From assembly GCF_000292345.1 (NCBI RefSeq), contig NZ_ALOU01000021.1:1-64000 (forward strand): DNA of 64,000 bases, read 5' to 3'. Made by a program: the position numbers and the translations under genes. A model generated the notes under the pieces. That model was not told the DNA's origin and searched no databases. It saw only the letters and a program-made list of their open reading frames with translations. Position 1 is the first letter of the stretch. Every line of letters begins with the position of its first letter. Of this stretch, positions 52,387 through 60,726 are shown one piece after another. This DNA is from Cupriavidus sp. BIS7 (lineage in GTDB: Bacteria > Pseudomonadota > Gammaproteobacteria > Burkholderiales > Burkholderiaceae).

Positions 52387-52413
52387 ATTCACTCACCAAA
52401 CGCAAGAGTGAAT
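52387..52413. promoter_or_regulatory. inverted repeat ahead of the amidinotransferase gene
   Basis: ATTCACTC-N11-GAGTGAAT, perfect 8-bp arms, ending three bases before the AAGGAG of the next gene. As RNA it would form a hairpin next to the ribosome binding site; as DNA it could be an operator. Confidence 0.5.
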
Positions 52414-52428
52414 ACAAGGAGCCCCGCC

Positions 52429-53307
52429 GTGACAGATCGCCCGACCATCCTTCTGGTTGCCCCCACGTTCTATGACGTGTCCTACAGCATCAATCCGTGG
52501 ATGGACCCCGCGGCATGGGCGCGGGACCCGCGCGGCATGCATCGGCACGCGATGTCGTCGTTCGATGCGCTGCGCGAAGCGCTTGGCACCGCCGGATTCA
52601 CAGTCGAGGTTGTGGAAGGTGCGCCCGGGCAGCCGGACATGGTGTTCCCCGCCAACGCCGCGGTTGTGCTCGACGGCAAGGCCGTTCTGGCCCGCTTCCG
52701 CTATCCACAACGGCGTGGCGAGGAAGCGCCCTTCGCCGGGATCTTCGAGAACCTGCGCGCGCGCGGCCTGATCGACAGCGTCGAAACGCTGCCGGACGGC
52801 TGCTACCAGGAAGGCGCCGGGGATTGCATCTGGGACGCGCAGCGCGGTCACTTCTGGGCCGGCTTCGGCCCGCGTTCGACACGCGAGGCGGCGGACGCCA
52901 TGGCGCAGCATTTCGGCCAGCAGGTGGTCCCGCTGGAACTGGCCACCGAACAAAGCTATCACCTCGATGTCTGCTTCTGCCCGCTGGCCGGCGGCGATGT
53001 CCTGTACTACCCGCCAGCATTCAGTGCGTCCGCGCTGCAGACGATTCGCGCCCATGTTCCCGCAGCGCAGCGTATCGAGGCCACCGAGGACGACCTGCGC
53101 CACTTCAGCGTGAATGCGGTCAATCTCGACGACCAGGTTGTGATGACGCGCACCACGCCGCATCTGCGGACCGAACTGGGCCGCCGCGGCTACCGGCTGC
53201 ATGAGGTGGATCTGTCGCCGTACATGCTGTCAGGCGGCGGGGCGTATTGCATGACGTTGCGTCTCGATCGCGTCAGCGCGCCCGTGCAGCGCGCGGCCGC
53301 GGCATGA
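52429..53307 (+). CDS. amidinotransferase-fold hydrolase (arginine/citrulline-type, CtlX/DDAH-like)
   Basis: A 292-residue protein of the guanidino-modifying superfamily. Candidate catalytic residues are His in SYHLDVCF and Cys in GGGAYCMTLR near the C-terminus, with MVFPANAA as the typical early motif. Members include dimethylarginine hydrolase, arginine deiminase/dihydrolase and the citrulline hydrolase CtlX. The start is GTG at 52429 with AAGGAG upstream. An ornithine cyclodeaminase follows 13 bp later, which suggests that the product is ornithine or is channelled toward proline, as in the fused AgrE/ArgZ enzymes of cyanobacteria. Confidence 0.8.
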   Translation: MTDRPTILLVAPTFYDVSYSINPWMDPAAWARDPRGMHRHAMSSFDALREALGTAGFTVEVVEGAPGQPDMVFPANAAVVLDGKAVLARFRYPQRRGEEAPFAGIFENLRARGLIDSVETLPDGCYQEGAGDCIWDAQRGHFWAGFGPRSTREAADAMAQHFGQQVVPLELATEQSYHLDVCFCPLAGGDVLYYPPAFSASALQTIRAHVPAAQRIEATEDDLRHFSVNAVNLDDQVVMTRTTPHLRTELGRRGYRLHEVDLSPYMLSGGGAYCMTLRLDRVSAPVQRAAAA

Positions 53308-53320
53308 GAGGGAGTCCGAA

Positions 53321-54421
53321 ATGAAGCATGCGCATAAGGAAACCGGGATGACGCGGTTCCTGGACGCAGGGGATGTAGCGGCCCTGGTGCGGACCATCGG
53401 CGTATCCACGGCAATCATGCAGATGTCGGACTGTGTGCGTCAGGACTTCCTGCGCTGGCACGCCTTCGAAAAATCGGCACGCATGGCCAGTCATTCGCCG
53501 CTCGGCGTGATCGAACTGATGCCCGTCAGCGATGGCGTCCAGTTTGCGTTCAAGTACGTCAACGGCCATCCGCGCAATGCGCTGCACGCGATGCCGACGG
53601 TGATGGCGTGCGGCATGCTGGCCGAGGTGCAAACCGGATTTCCGTTGCTGCTGGCAGATCTCACGCTGGCCACGGCCTTGCGTACGGCGGCGGCATCGAC
53701 GCTCGCCGCGCGCGCAATGGCCAGGCCCGGTGCGCGCACCATGGCCCTGATCGGCAATGGCGCGCAGGCCGAGTTCCAGTCGCTCGCATTTCACGCGAGC
53801 GTTGGTATCGAAACTATCCGTGCCTATGACATCGATTCGCACGCCACTGCGCGGCTGATGCGCAATCTGGCGGGCGTGCCGGGGCTGAAGATCGTCCCTG
53901 TGAAGTCGGTGCGCGAGGCACTTGCGGGCGCCGACATCGTGACCACGGTGACTGCGGACAAGACGCGCGCGACGATCCTGACGCCGGACATGATCCGGCC
54001 CGGCATGCATCTCAATGCTGTGGGCGGCGATTGCCCCGGCAAGACCGAACTACATGTCGATATCCTGCACCGCGCACGCATCGTGGTCGAATACGCGCCC
54101 CAGTCGCGCCTGGAGGGAGAGATCCAGCAGTGGCCGGAAGCGCCGGTCAGCGAGCTCTGGGAAGTGTTGTCGGGCACGGCGCGGGGCCGTAGCGATCCCG
54201 ACGACGTGACGATCTTCGACTCGGTCGGCTTTGCGCTGGAAGATTATTCGGCGCTGCGCTGGCTCCATGCCGCCGCCATTGCGCATCATGCGGGCCGCTT
54301 CGTCGAGCTCGTGGCCATGCCGCCCGATCCGCGCGATCTCTATGGCTGGATGATGACGCCCGATGCGGTTGCGTTCGACGACACCGGGGCCGCCGCCGAC
54401 AAGTCTGTTGCCGTCGCGTGA
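53321..54421 (+). CDS. ornithine cyclodeaminase family protein
   Basis: A 366-residue mu-crystallin/OCD-fold protein with the early motif 'PRNALHAMPTVMACGMLAEV', the dinucleotide-binding GNGAQAEFQSLA and NAVGGDCPGKTELH. Classical enzymes convert L-ornithine to L-proline and ammonia with bound NAD+; relatives include alanine dehydrogenase and lysine cyclodeaminase. Together with the upstream hydrolase it could form an arginine or citrulline to proline route. It ends 26 bp before a strong bidirectional terminator. Confidence 0.88.
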   Translation: MKHAHKETGMTRFLDAGDVAALVRTIGVSTAIMQMSDCVRQDFLRWHAFEKSARMASHSPLGVIELMPVSDGVQFAFKYVNGHPRNALHAMPTVMACGMLAEVQTGFPLLLADLTLATALRTAAASTLAARAMARPGARTMALIGNGAQAEFQSLAFHASVGIETIRAYDIDSHATARLMRNLAGVPGLKIVPVKSVREALAGADIVTTVTADKTRATILTPDMIRPGMHLNAVGGDCPGKTELHVDILHRARIVVEYAPQSRLEGEIQQWPEAPVSELWEVLSGTARGRSDPDDVTIFDSVGFALEDYSALRWLHAAAIAHHAGRFVELVAMPPDPRDLYGWMMTPDAVAFDDTGAAADKSVAVA

Positions 54422-54447
54422 GGCCCATCGAGCGTGCTCAATGCGAA

Positions 54448-54475
54448 AAACGGCCCGGACGAATCCGGGCCGTTT
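54448..54475. terminator. bidirectional terminator
   Basis: AAACGGCCCGGA (54448-54459) and its perfect complement (54464-54475) around a CGAA loop. A TTTTT run lies on the minus-strand side and a short TTT on the plus side, so it serves both the OCD gene and the convergent HTH gene. Confidence 0.8.
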
Positions 54476-54499
54476 GGCCAATCTCGGGAACGGGGATGC

Positions 54500-55099
54500 T
54501 CAGGCGCCCGCGCGTCCCATCATCAGTTGCGCACGCAGGAAGCCCTTGATCTCTTCCAGCGACGGCGTCTTGAGGAACACCATGATGCCCCATTGCTGGA
54601 GTGCATCGGCTACCCCTTCGTAGGCCTGGCGGTTTGTAATCACCGCGAAGACCATTCGCTGACGCGAGAAGAAGTTCTGCAGCTTTTCGATCGTCGCAGC
54701 CTGCGCATCGTTCAGCTCCTCGACGTAGTAGAGCACCACGCGCGGGCGGGAATCGACCGACGTGATCAGTGTGTCCACGACATCCTCAAGCACCTGGCTC
54801 TTCAGCGGCAGCGACCACTTGCCCAACTGGGCGCTGATGCGCTGCGCTTCCGTGTGGTTCGGATGGAAGACCACGAGATCGAGGTCGTGCCCCATGGCGA
54901 CGTCCGGCAGCGACCGGCTTTCCAGCAGCCGGTGCACGGTTTCCTTGTGGATGCGCCTGTGGCCACCGTTGGTTTTCCAGGCGCCAAGTTCTCCGCGCTC
55001 GACCATCTTCTGGACGGTGCCCAATGAGACGTTAAGAAGCTTTGCTGCAGTTCGTGTGCTGTAGTACGGCTTTTCAGCCAGTTCTGGATCCAGTTTCAT
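54500..55099 (-). CDS. excisionase-type HTH regulator with receiver-like domain
   Basis: A 199-residue protein. The N-terminal 60 residues form a MerR/excisionase-like HTH (YYSTRTAAKLLNVSLGTVQKM, WKTNGGHRRIHKET). The rest resembles a response-regulator-like alpha/beta fold (LDLVVFHPNHTEAQRISAQL ... RPRVVLYYVEELNDAQ ... MVFAVITNRQAYEGV ... IMVFLKTPSLEEIKGFLRAQL) without the usual phosphorylated Asp in a clear acidic pocket. This resembles a family of Burkholderiales regulators lacking a known role. The ATG at 55099 is used. The 520-bp region upstream contains a short repeat array that could be its own binding site. Confidence 0.72.
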   Translation of the reverse strand: MKLDPELAEKPYYSTRTAAKLLNVSLGTVQKMVERGELGAWKTNGGHRRIHKETVHRLLESRSLPDVAMGHDLDLVVFHPNHTEAQRISAQLGKWSLPLKSQVLEDVVDTLITSVDSRPRVVLYYVEELNDAQAATIEKLQNFFSRQRMVFAVITNRQAYEGVADALQQWGIMVFLKTPSLEEIKGFLRAQLMMGRAGA

Positions 55100-55622
55100 C
55101 CAATCACCCGTAGTATCGATCGGCAACACAGTGCAACAACATGCACTCCGTGGCGCCTTCGGACACGCCACGCCGGCAAAAGAAGCCGGGCTGCCGAATT
55201 TTTACTGACCCTGATGCTTTTGCGACCCGCCATTGGCCGGTCTTTGTTGCTTTTGATTTATTGGTTGAAGCGCTTAAATAACCGCTAAATAATCGCTATT
55301 AAGTAACCGCTTCAAGTAACGCTTCAGGAACTGCTTCCGGTCGCCGTGCACGCTTTCGGTGCCGCGCTCCGTCAAACGTCTTCAAAGTCAAATGCTGTCA
55401 AACGCCAATAGTATGGTTTCAAGATGATTCATCGCTACAGGGAAATCAACGATTGGCGTCGCACTTTTGTTGTTTAACGTACGTCGGGGATTCCAGGTGG
55501 ACACTGGATGCCAATGATCATGTTGCGATATGTATCAAAGAGCGTCCGCCGTACAGGAGGACAGACACCTCAGCGCCGCTGCCAGTTCCCACCTTGAAGA
55601 CATTTCGTACATTGCCACAGAG
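55100..55622. other. large intergenic region upstream of the HTH gene
   Basis: 523 bp without a convincing gene between the HTH gene start and the dctD stop. It is less GC-rich than its surroundings. It contains the repeat array at 55276-55325. A plus-strand frame from 55453 overlaps dctD and looks like a composition effect. Confidence 0.6.
55276..55325. repeat. short iterated repeats (AAxTAAyCGCT)
   Basis: Four related units: AAATAACCGCT (55276), AAATAATCGCT (55287), AAGTAACCGCTTC (55301) and AAGTAACGCTTC (55314). The spacing of 11-14 bp places them on roughly the same face of the helix. They lie about 180-230 bp upstream of the HTH gene start. Confidence 0.7.
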
Positions 55623-57023
55623 TTATGACGAGAGTCCGTATTTGCGAACCTTGTCGAACAGGGTGGTTTTGGCAATGCCGAGTGCCTCGCCCGCGCGCGT
55701 CAGATTGCCGTCGTTGCGGCGCAGCGCATCGGCGATCAATGCGCGTTCGAACTGTTCCACGGCCTGTGCAAGCGGCAACCCGGCCGGTGGCGTGCCATCG
55801 TGTGCGGACTCTCCCGGCCGGCAGCCAAGCCCCAGCACGTGGCGCTCGGCGAGATTGCGCAATTCCCGCACGTTGCCAGGCCAGGGGTAGGCCACCAGCG
55901 TGGCCAGTTCCGCAGGGGTGACAGGGATCGCTTCGCGCTCGAAGCGCAGCGCCGCCTGTGCAACAAAATGTTCGAACAATAGCGCGATGTCTTCGCGGCG
56001 TTCGCGCAGCGGCGGCAGTTCCAGCGTTACCACGTTGAGGCGGTAATACAGGTCCGCACGGAACTGTCCCGCATCGGCCAGTGCACGCAGATCGGCCTTG
56101 GTTGCCGCCACGACGCGCGTGTTGACCTGCACCGGCTGGTTCGATCCCAGTCGTTCCACCACGCGTTCCTGCAACACGCGAAGCAGCTTGATCTGCATCT
56201 GCATCGGCATGCTCTCGATCTCGTCGAGGAACAGCGTGCCGCCTTCGGCGTGCTCGATCTTGCCGATGCGGCGTTTTGCCGCGCCGGTGAACGCGCCGGC
56301 TTCGTGGCCGAATATTTCAGACTCGAAGAGCTGCTCGGGCAGGCCGCCGCAGTTGATTGGCACGAAATGCCGCGCGCGGCGTGCGCTCGATTCGTGCAGG
56401 CAGCGTGCCACCAGTTCCTTTCCGGTGCCGGTTTCGCCGTGAATCAGGACATTGGCGGAGGTGTCGCCAAGGCTGGTGATCATCTGGCGCAGCCGTTCGA
56501 TGGCCGGGGAATGGCCGATCAGCCGTGTGGACAGCGATTCGCGTCCGGACAGCCGCGCACGCAGGTCGGCCACTTCAAGGGCCAGGCGGCGTTTCTCCAG
56601 CGCGCGCCGGCAGGTAGCCACGAGCCGTTCGGGCGAGAAGGGCTTCTCCAGGAAATCGTAGGCGCCTTGTTTCATCGCCTGCACGGCCAGCGTGATGTCG
56701 CCGTGGCCGGTGATCATGATGACGGGCAGGGTCGCGTCGCGCGTGGCGAGTTCGCGCAGCAGGGCCATGCCGTCGGCGCCGGGCAGGTGGATATCGCTGA
56801 CGACGATGCCCGCGTAGCCGGCGTCGACTTCGCGCAACGCGGCTTCGGCGCTGCCCACCGCAAGCGTGGCAATGCCTTCCAGGCGCAGCGCCTGTTCGCA
56901 GCCAAGCCGCACATCGGGATCATCCTCGACGATCAGCACGGTCAGCTCGGCCATGTGGTTGGCCGTAGGGTCGGCCGGCGCCGCGTCCGCGGCCATGGAG
57001 ATCTCGATCGGATTAGCCGACAT
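55623..57023 (-). CDS. dctD: C4-dicarboxylate response regulator, sigma-54 activator
   Basis: A 466-residue response regulator: receiver domain with phosphorylatable Asp77 (VVSDIHLPG), AAA+ domain with GETGTGKE and a complete GAFTGA loop, and a C-terminal Fis HTH (NLTRAGEALGIAKTTLFDK). This is the DctD/NtrC architecture. It overlaps dctB by 11 bp. The dctA gene lies just beyond dctB with a near-consensus sigma-54 promoter, the expected target. The start is taken at 57023; an internal ATG at 56954 begins at the receiver. Confidence 0.92.
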   Translation of the reverse strand: MSANPIEISMAADAAPADPTANHMAELTVLIVEDDPDVRLGCEQALRLEGIATLAVGSAEAALREVDAGYAGIVVSDIHLPGADGMALLRELATRDATLPVIMITGHGDITLAVQAMKQGAYDFLEKPFSPERLVATCRRALEKRRLALEVADLRARLSGRESLSTRLIGHSPAIERLRQMITSLGDTSANVLIHGETGTGKELVARCLHESSARRARHFVPINCGGLPEQLFESEIFGHEAGAFTGAAKRRIGKIEHAEGGTLFLDEIESMPMQMQIKLLRVLQERVVERLGSNQPVQVNTRVVAATKADLRALADAGQFRADLYYRLNVVTLELPPLRERREDIALLFEHFVAQAALRFEREAIPVTPAELATLVAYPWPGNVRELRNLAERHVLGLGCRPGESAHDGTPPAGLPLAQAVEQFERALIADALRRNDGNLTRAGEALGIAKTTLFDKVRKYGLSS

Positions 57024-58935
57024 TGCGAAGTGCCTCGCGCGCCTGCGGCAGCGCCAGCGTAAAGCAGGCGCCGCCGTCGGGATGGTTGATCGCGGTCAGG
57101 TTGCCGCCGTTCTCGTTGAGGATGCCCGCAGACAGCGTCAGGCCAAGACCCAGACCCTCGCCGGCCGGCTTGGTGGTGAAGAACGGTTCGAACAGCCGTG
57201 CGAATGCGGCCTCCGAAAGGCCTGTTCCGTTATCGCGCACGGTCAGGTGGACCATGCCGCCGCCTTCGCCCGTTTCATACGCATGCAGCGAAAGCAGTGG
57301 ATCTGAGCGGCCACGCAGTGCATCAAGCGCATTGCCGATCAGGTTGACCAGCACCTGTTCGAGCCGGTTCGGGTCGCAGGCCACTGCCAGGTGCGGATCG
57401 ATATGGCGTTCGATCCGGGGAGCCACCGCAGCCACCCGCGTTTCCAGCAGGAACAGCGCGTTGTCGACGGCCTCGCCAAGGTGTGCCGCGCTGCGCTGGC
57501 CCAGCGATGGCTTGCGGGCGAACGACTTGAGTGCGCCCGTGATGCGGCCCATGCGCTCGACCAGGCTAACGATCTTGTCGAGGTTCTGCTGAGCAGTGTC
57601 GTAGTCGCCGCGCGCGAGGAACTTGCCGGTATTGCCGGACAGCGTGCGCAGCGCGGTCAGCGGCTGGTTCAGTTCGTGCGCGATGCCTGCCGACATCTGG
57701 CCCACGGCGGCAAGCTTGCCGGCCTGCATCAGCCCGTCCTGCGCCTGACGCAGGACCGTTTCGGTGCGAATCCGCTCGGCCACTTCGGACTGGAGCTGAT
57801 GGTTGGTGGCGGAGAGGTCCGCCGTGCGCTCGGCTACCTTGCGTTCCAGTTCGCTGTTGGCGGCTTCGAGCGCGGCGCGGGCTGCCAGCCGTTCGCCGAT
57901 GATGCGCCTGCGCACGTTCCACGCGGCGCCCAGCAGCAGCACGAAGGCAGCCAGCACACCGGCCAGCACGGCACTGTTGATCGCCGCCACGCGGTCCTGG
58001 GAGGTGTTGCTCAGCAGGGTCAGGTCCCAGTCGGTGCCGGGCAGCGCCAGATGCTGGGCCAGCATTGGCGGGCCCTGGTGCAGCCGCACGAGAGCGTCGC
58101 CACCCTGGGCCGGACTATTGCCGAGCGGCCGCAAGGTCGAGAGTCCAAGTTGCGGCAGCGGCGCGCGGTTGTACTGCAGGCTGCGGTCAAGCCTGGCTCG
58201 CTGTTCTTCGCTGAGCGGGCGCAGCGCGGCCAGCTTCCAGGACGGGTCTGAGGCCAGGATCACCACTCCGTTCTCATCGGCCAGCAGCATCTGGCTGTCG
58301 TTGCCTTGCCAGCGGTTTTCCAGCGGCTCCAGGCCGATCTTGACTACGGCCACGCCCACGGGCCGGTCGCGGTCGCCGAGCGGCGCGGACAGGTAGTAGC
58401 CGGATTCACTGCGCGTCGTGCCGACGCCGTAGAAGCGGCCAAGCTGACCCTCGACCGCCGCGCGGAAATAGGGGCGGAAGCTGAGGTCTTCGCCAAGATA
58501 GCTGTCCGGGCGCTGGGAGTTGCTCGTGGCCAGCACCTTGCCGTGCGCGTCGAGCACGTAGATCACGCGCGTGCCGGCGCGCCCGTTCAGCGATGCCAGA
58601 TAGGCGTTGGCCTGCGCAACGCGCTCGGGGTTGCCCGGCTGGCGCAGCAGCCCTTCGATGCGCGCATCCAGCGAAAGCAGGCTCGGCACATAGTCATAGC
58701 GCGCCAGTTCGCTTTCCAGCGTCTGGGCGTAGAGCCGCAACTGCACCTGGCCGCGCTCGGCCTGGCGCGCCAGTGCGGTCTCATAGGTATAGCGATAGCC
58801 GAGCCAGCCGGCCAGCGTGACCATGGCGGCCAGCGCAAGCAGGGCGAGGAACTGCGCCACGCGGCGCCACGACGAGGGCACGCCGCCGCCCTCGGGCTGA
58901 CCGGGGACGGCAGGGGATTCTAGGGGGGTAATCAT
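57013..58935 (-). CDS. dctB: C4-dicarboxylate sensor histidine kinase
   Basis: A 640-residue membrane kinase. Two membrane helices (about residues 23-45 and 310-330) enclose a large periplasmic PDC/dCache-type sensor (YTYETALARQAERGQVQLRLYA, 'RIEGLLRQPGNPERVAQANA' and RDRPVGVAVVKIGLEPLE), followed by a coiled region, the phosphoacceptor His in IAHELNQPLTALRTL and ATPase boxes LIGNALDAL, DNGTGLS and GLGLGLTLS. The architecture matches DctB, which senses succinate, fumarate or malate outside the cell together with DctA. The ATG at 58935 is used. Confidence 0.92.
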   Translation of the reverse strand: MITPLESPAVPGQPEGGGVPSSWRRVAQFLALLALAAMVTLAGWLGYRYTYETALARQAERGQVQLRLYAQTLESELARYDYVPSLLSLDARIEGLLRQPGNPERVAQANAYLASLNGRAGTRVIYVLDAHGKVLATSNSQRPDSYLGEDLSFRPYFRAAVEGQLGRFYGVGTTRSESGYYLSAPLGDRDRPVGVAVVKIGLEPLENRWQGNDSQMLLADENGVVILASDPSWKLAALRPLSEEQRARLDRSLQYNRAPLPQLGLSTLRPLGNSPAQGGDALVRLHQGPPMLAQHLALPGTDWDLTLLSNTSQDRVAAINSAVLAGVLAAFVLLLGAAWNVRRRIIGERLAARAALEAANSELERKVAERTADLSATNHQLQSEVAERIRTETVLRQAQDGLMQAGKLAAVGQMSAGIAHELNQPLTALRTLSGNTGKFLARGDYDTAQQNLDKIVSLVERMGRITGALKSFARKPSLGQRSAAHLGEAVDNALFLLETRVAAVAPRIERHIDPHLAVACDPNRLEQVLVNLIGNALDALRGRSDPLLSLHAYETGEGGGMVHLTVRDNGTGLSEAAFARLFEPFFTTKPAGEGLGLGLTLSAGILNENGGNLTAINHPDGGACFTLALPQAREALRNVG

Positions 58936-59083
58936 GCGGAATCGGTGAAACGGATGCCGCCGAGTGACGTATCGGGTGGTTCCGGTGGTTCCGGATGCGC
59001 TTTCACGCATTTGGGTGATCCGTCGCAATCGGCAAGGCGACGTTTTACCACACCCGGGGCAGCGCCCGCCCGAAATGCAAAAA

Positions 59084-59112
59084 GGCCCGGTTGCCTGATC
59101 GGCAACCGGGCC
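59084..59112 (-). terminator. terminator of dctA
   Basis: GGCCCGGTTGCC (59084-59095) and perfect complement (59101-59112), five-base loop, followed on the minus strand by a TTTTT run. It begins 21 bp past the dctA stop. Confidence 0.85.
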
Positions 59113-59132
59113 CTGGCACGCCTGGCAGCAAA

Positions 59133-60440
59133 TTACTTGCTGGCCAGGACCTGAGCGGGTGTCAGGCCGGCATTGCTGTCTTCGGAGGTGTCTGCCTCGT
59201 CAGAGAGTTCCGGCGCGCCGATCGCGCCTTCGCTTTTGGCGACGACGGTCGTGGCAATGGCATTGCCAAGCACGTTGGTGACGGTGCGGCCCATATCGAG
59301 GATATGGTCGATGCCGAGCACGAGCAGGATGCCAGCCTCGGGCAGGCCGAACATCGGCAGCACGGCGGCCACTACAACCAGCGATGCGCGCGGCACGCCG
59401 GCGATGCCCTTGCTGGTCACCAGCAGCACCAGCAGCATGGTGATCTGTTGGCTCAGCGAAAGCTGGATGCCGTACACCTGTGCCACGAACAGCGCGGCAA
59501 AGGAGGTGTACATGATCGAACCATCAAGGTTGAACGAGTAGCCCAGCGGCAGCACGAAGTTCGAGATGCGCGACTTGACGCCGAAACGCGTGAGCTGGTC
59601 CAGCACCTTCGGGTAGGCCGACTCGCTGCTGGCCGTGGCGAAGCCGATCATCAGCGGCGCGCGCAGCTGGCGGATCAGGCGGAACACGTCGCGCCCCAGG
59701 AAGAAGTAGCCACCGGCGATCAGTGCCAGCCACAGCAGCGCCAGCGCCGCGTACACGCTGCCCAGCAGCTTGGCGTACACCACCAGCACGCCCAGGCCCT
59801 GCGTGGTGATCACCGCGGAGACCGCGCCGAACACGCCCACCGGTGCGAAGGCCATCACGTAGTTGGTGACCTTGAGCATGACGTGGCCCAGGCCGTCGAT
59901 GGCGGCCAGCACGGGCTTGCCCACGCCGTCCTTGAGCGTTCCCAGCGCGAAGCCGAAGAACAGCGAGAACACCACGATCTGCAGCACCTCGTTGGTGGCC
60001 ATCGCCTCCACGAAGCTCTTCGGGAACATGTGGGCGATGAAGTCGCGCAGGTTCAGCGCGCCGGTCTTCAGGTTCGACGCAGCGTCAGCGGCCGGCAGCG
60101 GCAGGTTCATGCCGTGGCCCGGCGTGAGCAGGTTGGCCATCATCAGGCCCAGCAGCAGCGACGTGATCGACGCGGCGATAAACCAGGCCATCGCCTTCAT
60201 GCCGATGCGGCCAACGGTCTTGCCGTCACCCATGCTGGCAATACCGGAGACCAGCGTGGCGAACACCAGCGGGCCGATGATCATCTTGATCATCCGCAGG
60301 AACACGTCGGTCAGGATCGACAGGTAGTCGGCAATCGACTTCGCGGCGGCGGCGTCCGGCGCGAGGTTGTGCGCAGCAGTGCCGGCGATTACGCCGAGCA
60401 GCATCGCGATGAAGATCAGGGTTGGCAGTCGTTTTGTCAT
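59133..60440 (-). CDS. dctA: C4-dicarboxylate transport protein DctA
   Basis: A 435-residue DAACS-family symporter for succinate, fumarate and malate. It shows the long hydrophobic N-terminus, the serine-rich 'IGFATASSESAYPKVLDQLT', the family's 'VLPLGYSFNLDGSIMYTSFA' and 'DHILDMGRTVTNVLGNAIAT'. It lies in the inner membrane and uses Na+ or H+ gradients. The ATG at 60440 has AGGAGGATG upstream; earlier codons are promoter sequence. Expression is predicted to depend on DctBD and sigma-54. Confidence 0.95.
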   Translation of the reverse strand: MTKRLPTLIFIAMLLGVIAGTAAHNLAPDAAAAKSIADYLSILTDVFLRMIKMIIGPLVFATLVSGIASMGDGKTVGRIGMKAMAWFIAASITSLLLGLMMANLLTPGHGMNLPLPAADAASNLKTGALNLRDFIAHMFPKSFVEAMATNEVLQIVVFSLFFGFALGTLKDGVGKPVLAAIDGLGHVMLKVTNYVMAFAPVGVFGAVSAVITTQGLGVLVVYAKLLGSVYAALALLWLALIAGGYFFLGRDVFRLIRQLRAPLMIGFATASSESAYPKVLDQLTRFGVKSRISNFVLPLGYSFNLDGSIMYTSFAALFVAQVYGIQLSLSQQITMLLVLLVTSKGIAGVPRASLVVVAAVLPMFGLPEAGILLVLGIDHILDMGRTVTNVLGNAIATTVVAKSEGAIGAPELSDEADTSEDSNAGLTPAQVLASK

Positions 60441-60532
60441 CGTGGGTACATCCTCCTTTTTACTCTGTGTGGCGCACGCATCTCCCGGGGGGCGGTGCGG
60501 CCACACGTTGTGTCCTACGGCGGCGCCTAGAG

Positions 60533-60548
60533 TGCACGACCCGTGCCA
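60533..60548 (-). promoter_or_regulatory. sigma-54 promoter of dctA
   Basis: Minus strand TGGCACG (60548-60542), four bases, then GTGCA (60537-60533): full -24 consensus and a one-base difference in the -12 element. It lies 93 bp before the dctA start codon. Confidence 0.85.
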
Positions 60549-60554
60549 GCCCCG

Positions 60555-60576
60555 TTGCATCTGGATACAGATGTAA
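60555..60576. promoter_or_regulatory. inverted repeat, candidate DctD-binding site
   Basis: CATCTG-N4-CAGATG (60558-60573) flanked by further TT/AA pairing, directly upstream of the sigma-54 promoter of dctA. Position is close to the promoter for an enhancer; more sites could exist in the adjacent 60600-60700 region, where none as clear was seen. Confidence 0.45.
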
Positions 60577-60648
60577 GTGGATGAATACAAAGGGATTTTG
60601 CGAGTGACTTGCGCGCGTCGTTCGGAATTCCGGACGTACGGGCAAAAA

Positions 60649-60672
60649 CGCCGTTCGGGTTTCCGAACGGCG
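60649..60672 (-). terminator. terminator of the GGDEF-EAL gene
   Basis: CGCCGTTCGG (60649-60658) and perfect complement (60663-60672), four-base loop, with a TTTTT run on the minus-strand side. It lies 54 bp past the stop codon. Confidence 0.8.
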
Positions 60673-60726
60673 CGAGCGGGAGGGAATCGATGGATGTGCG
60701 GCCCTGTTCACGCGGGGCCGATGTCG

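Noticed and set aside
55453..55890. 145-residue plus-strand frame in the space next to dctD
   Set aside because: Most of it is antisense to dctD, and the part outside has no similarity or ribosome binding site.
59091..60530. 479-residue plus-strand frame over dctA
   Set aside because: Composition artefact opposite a full DctA.
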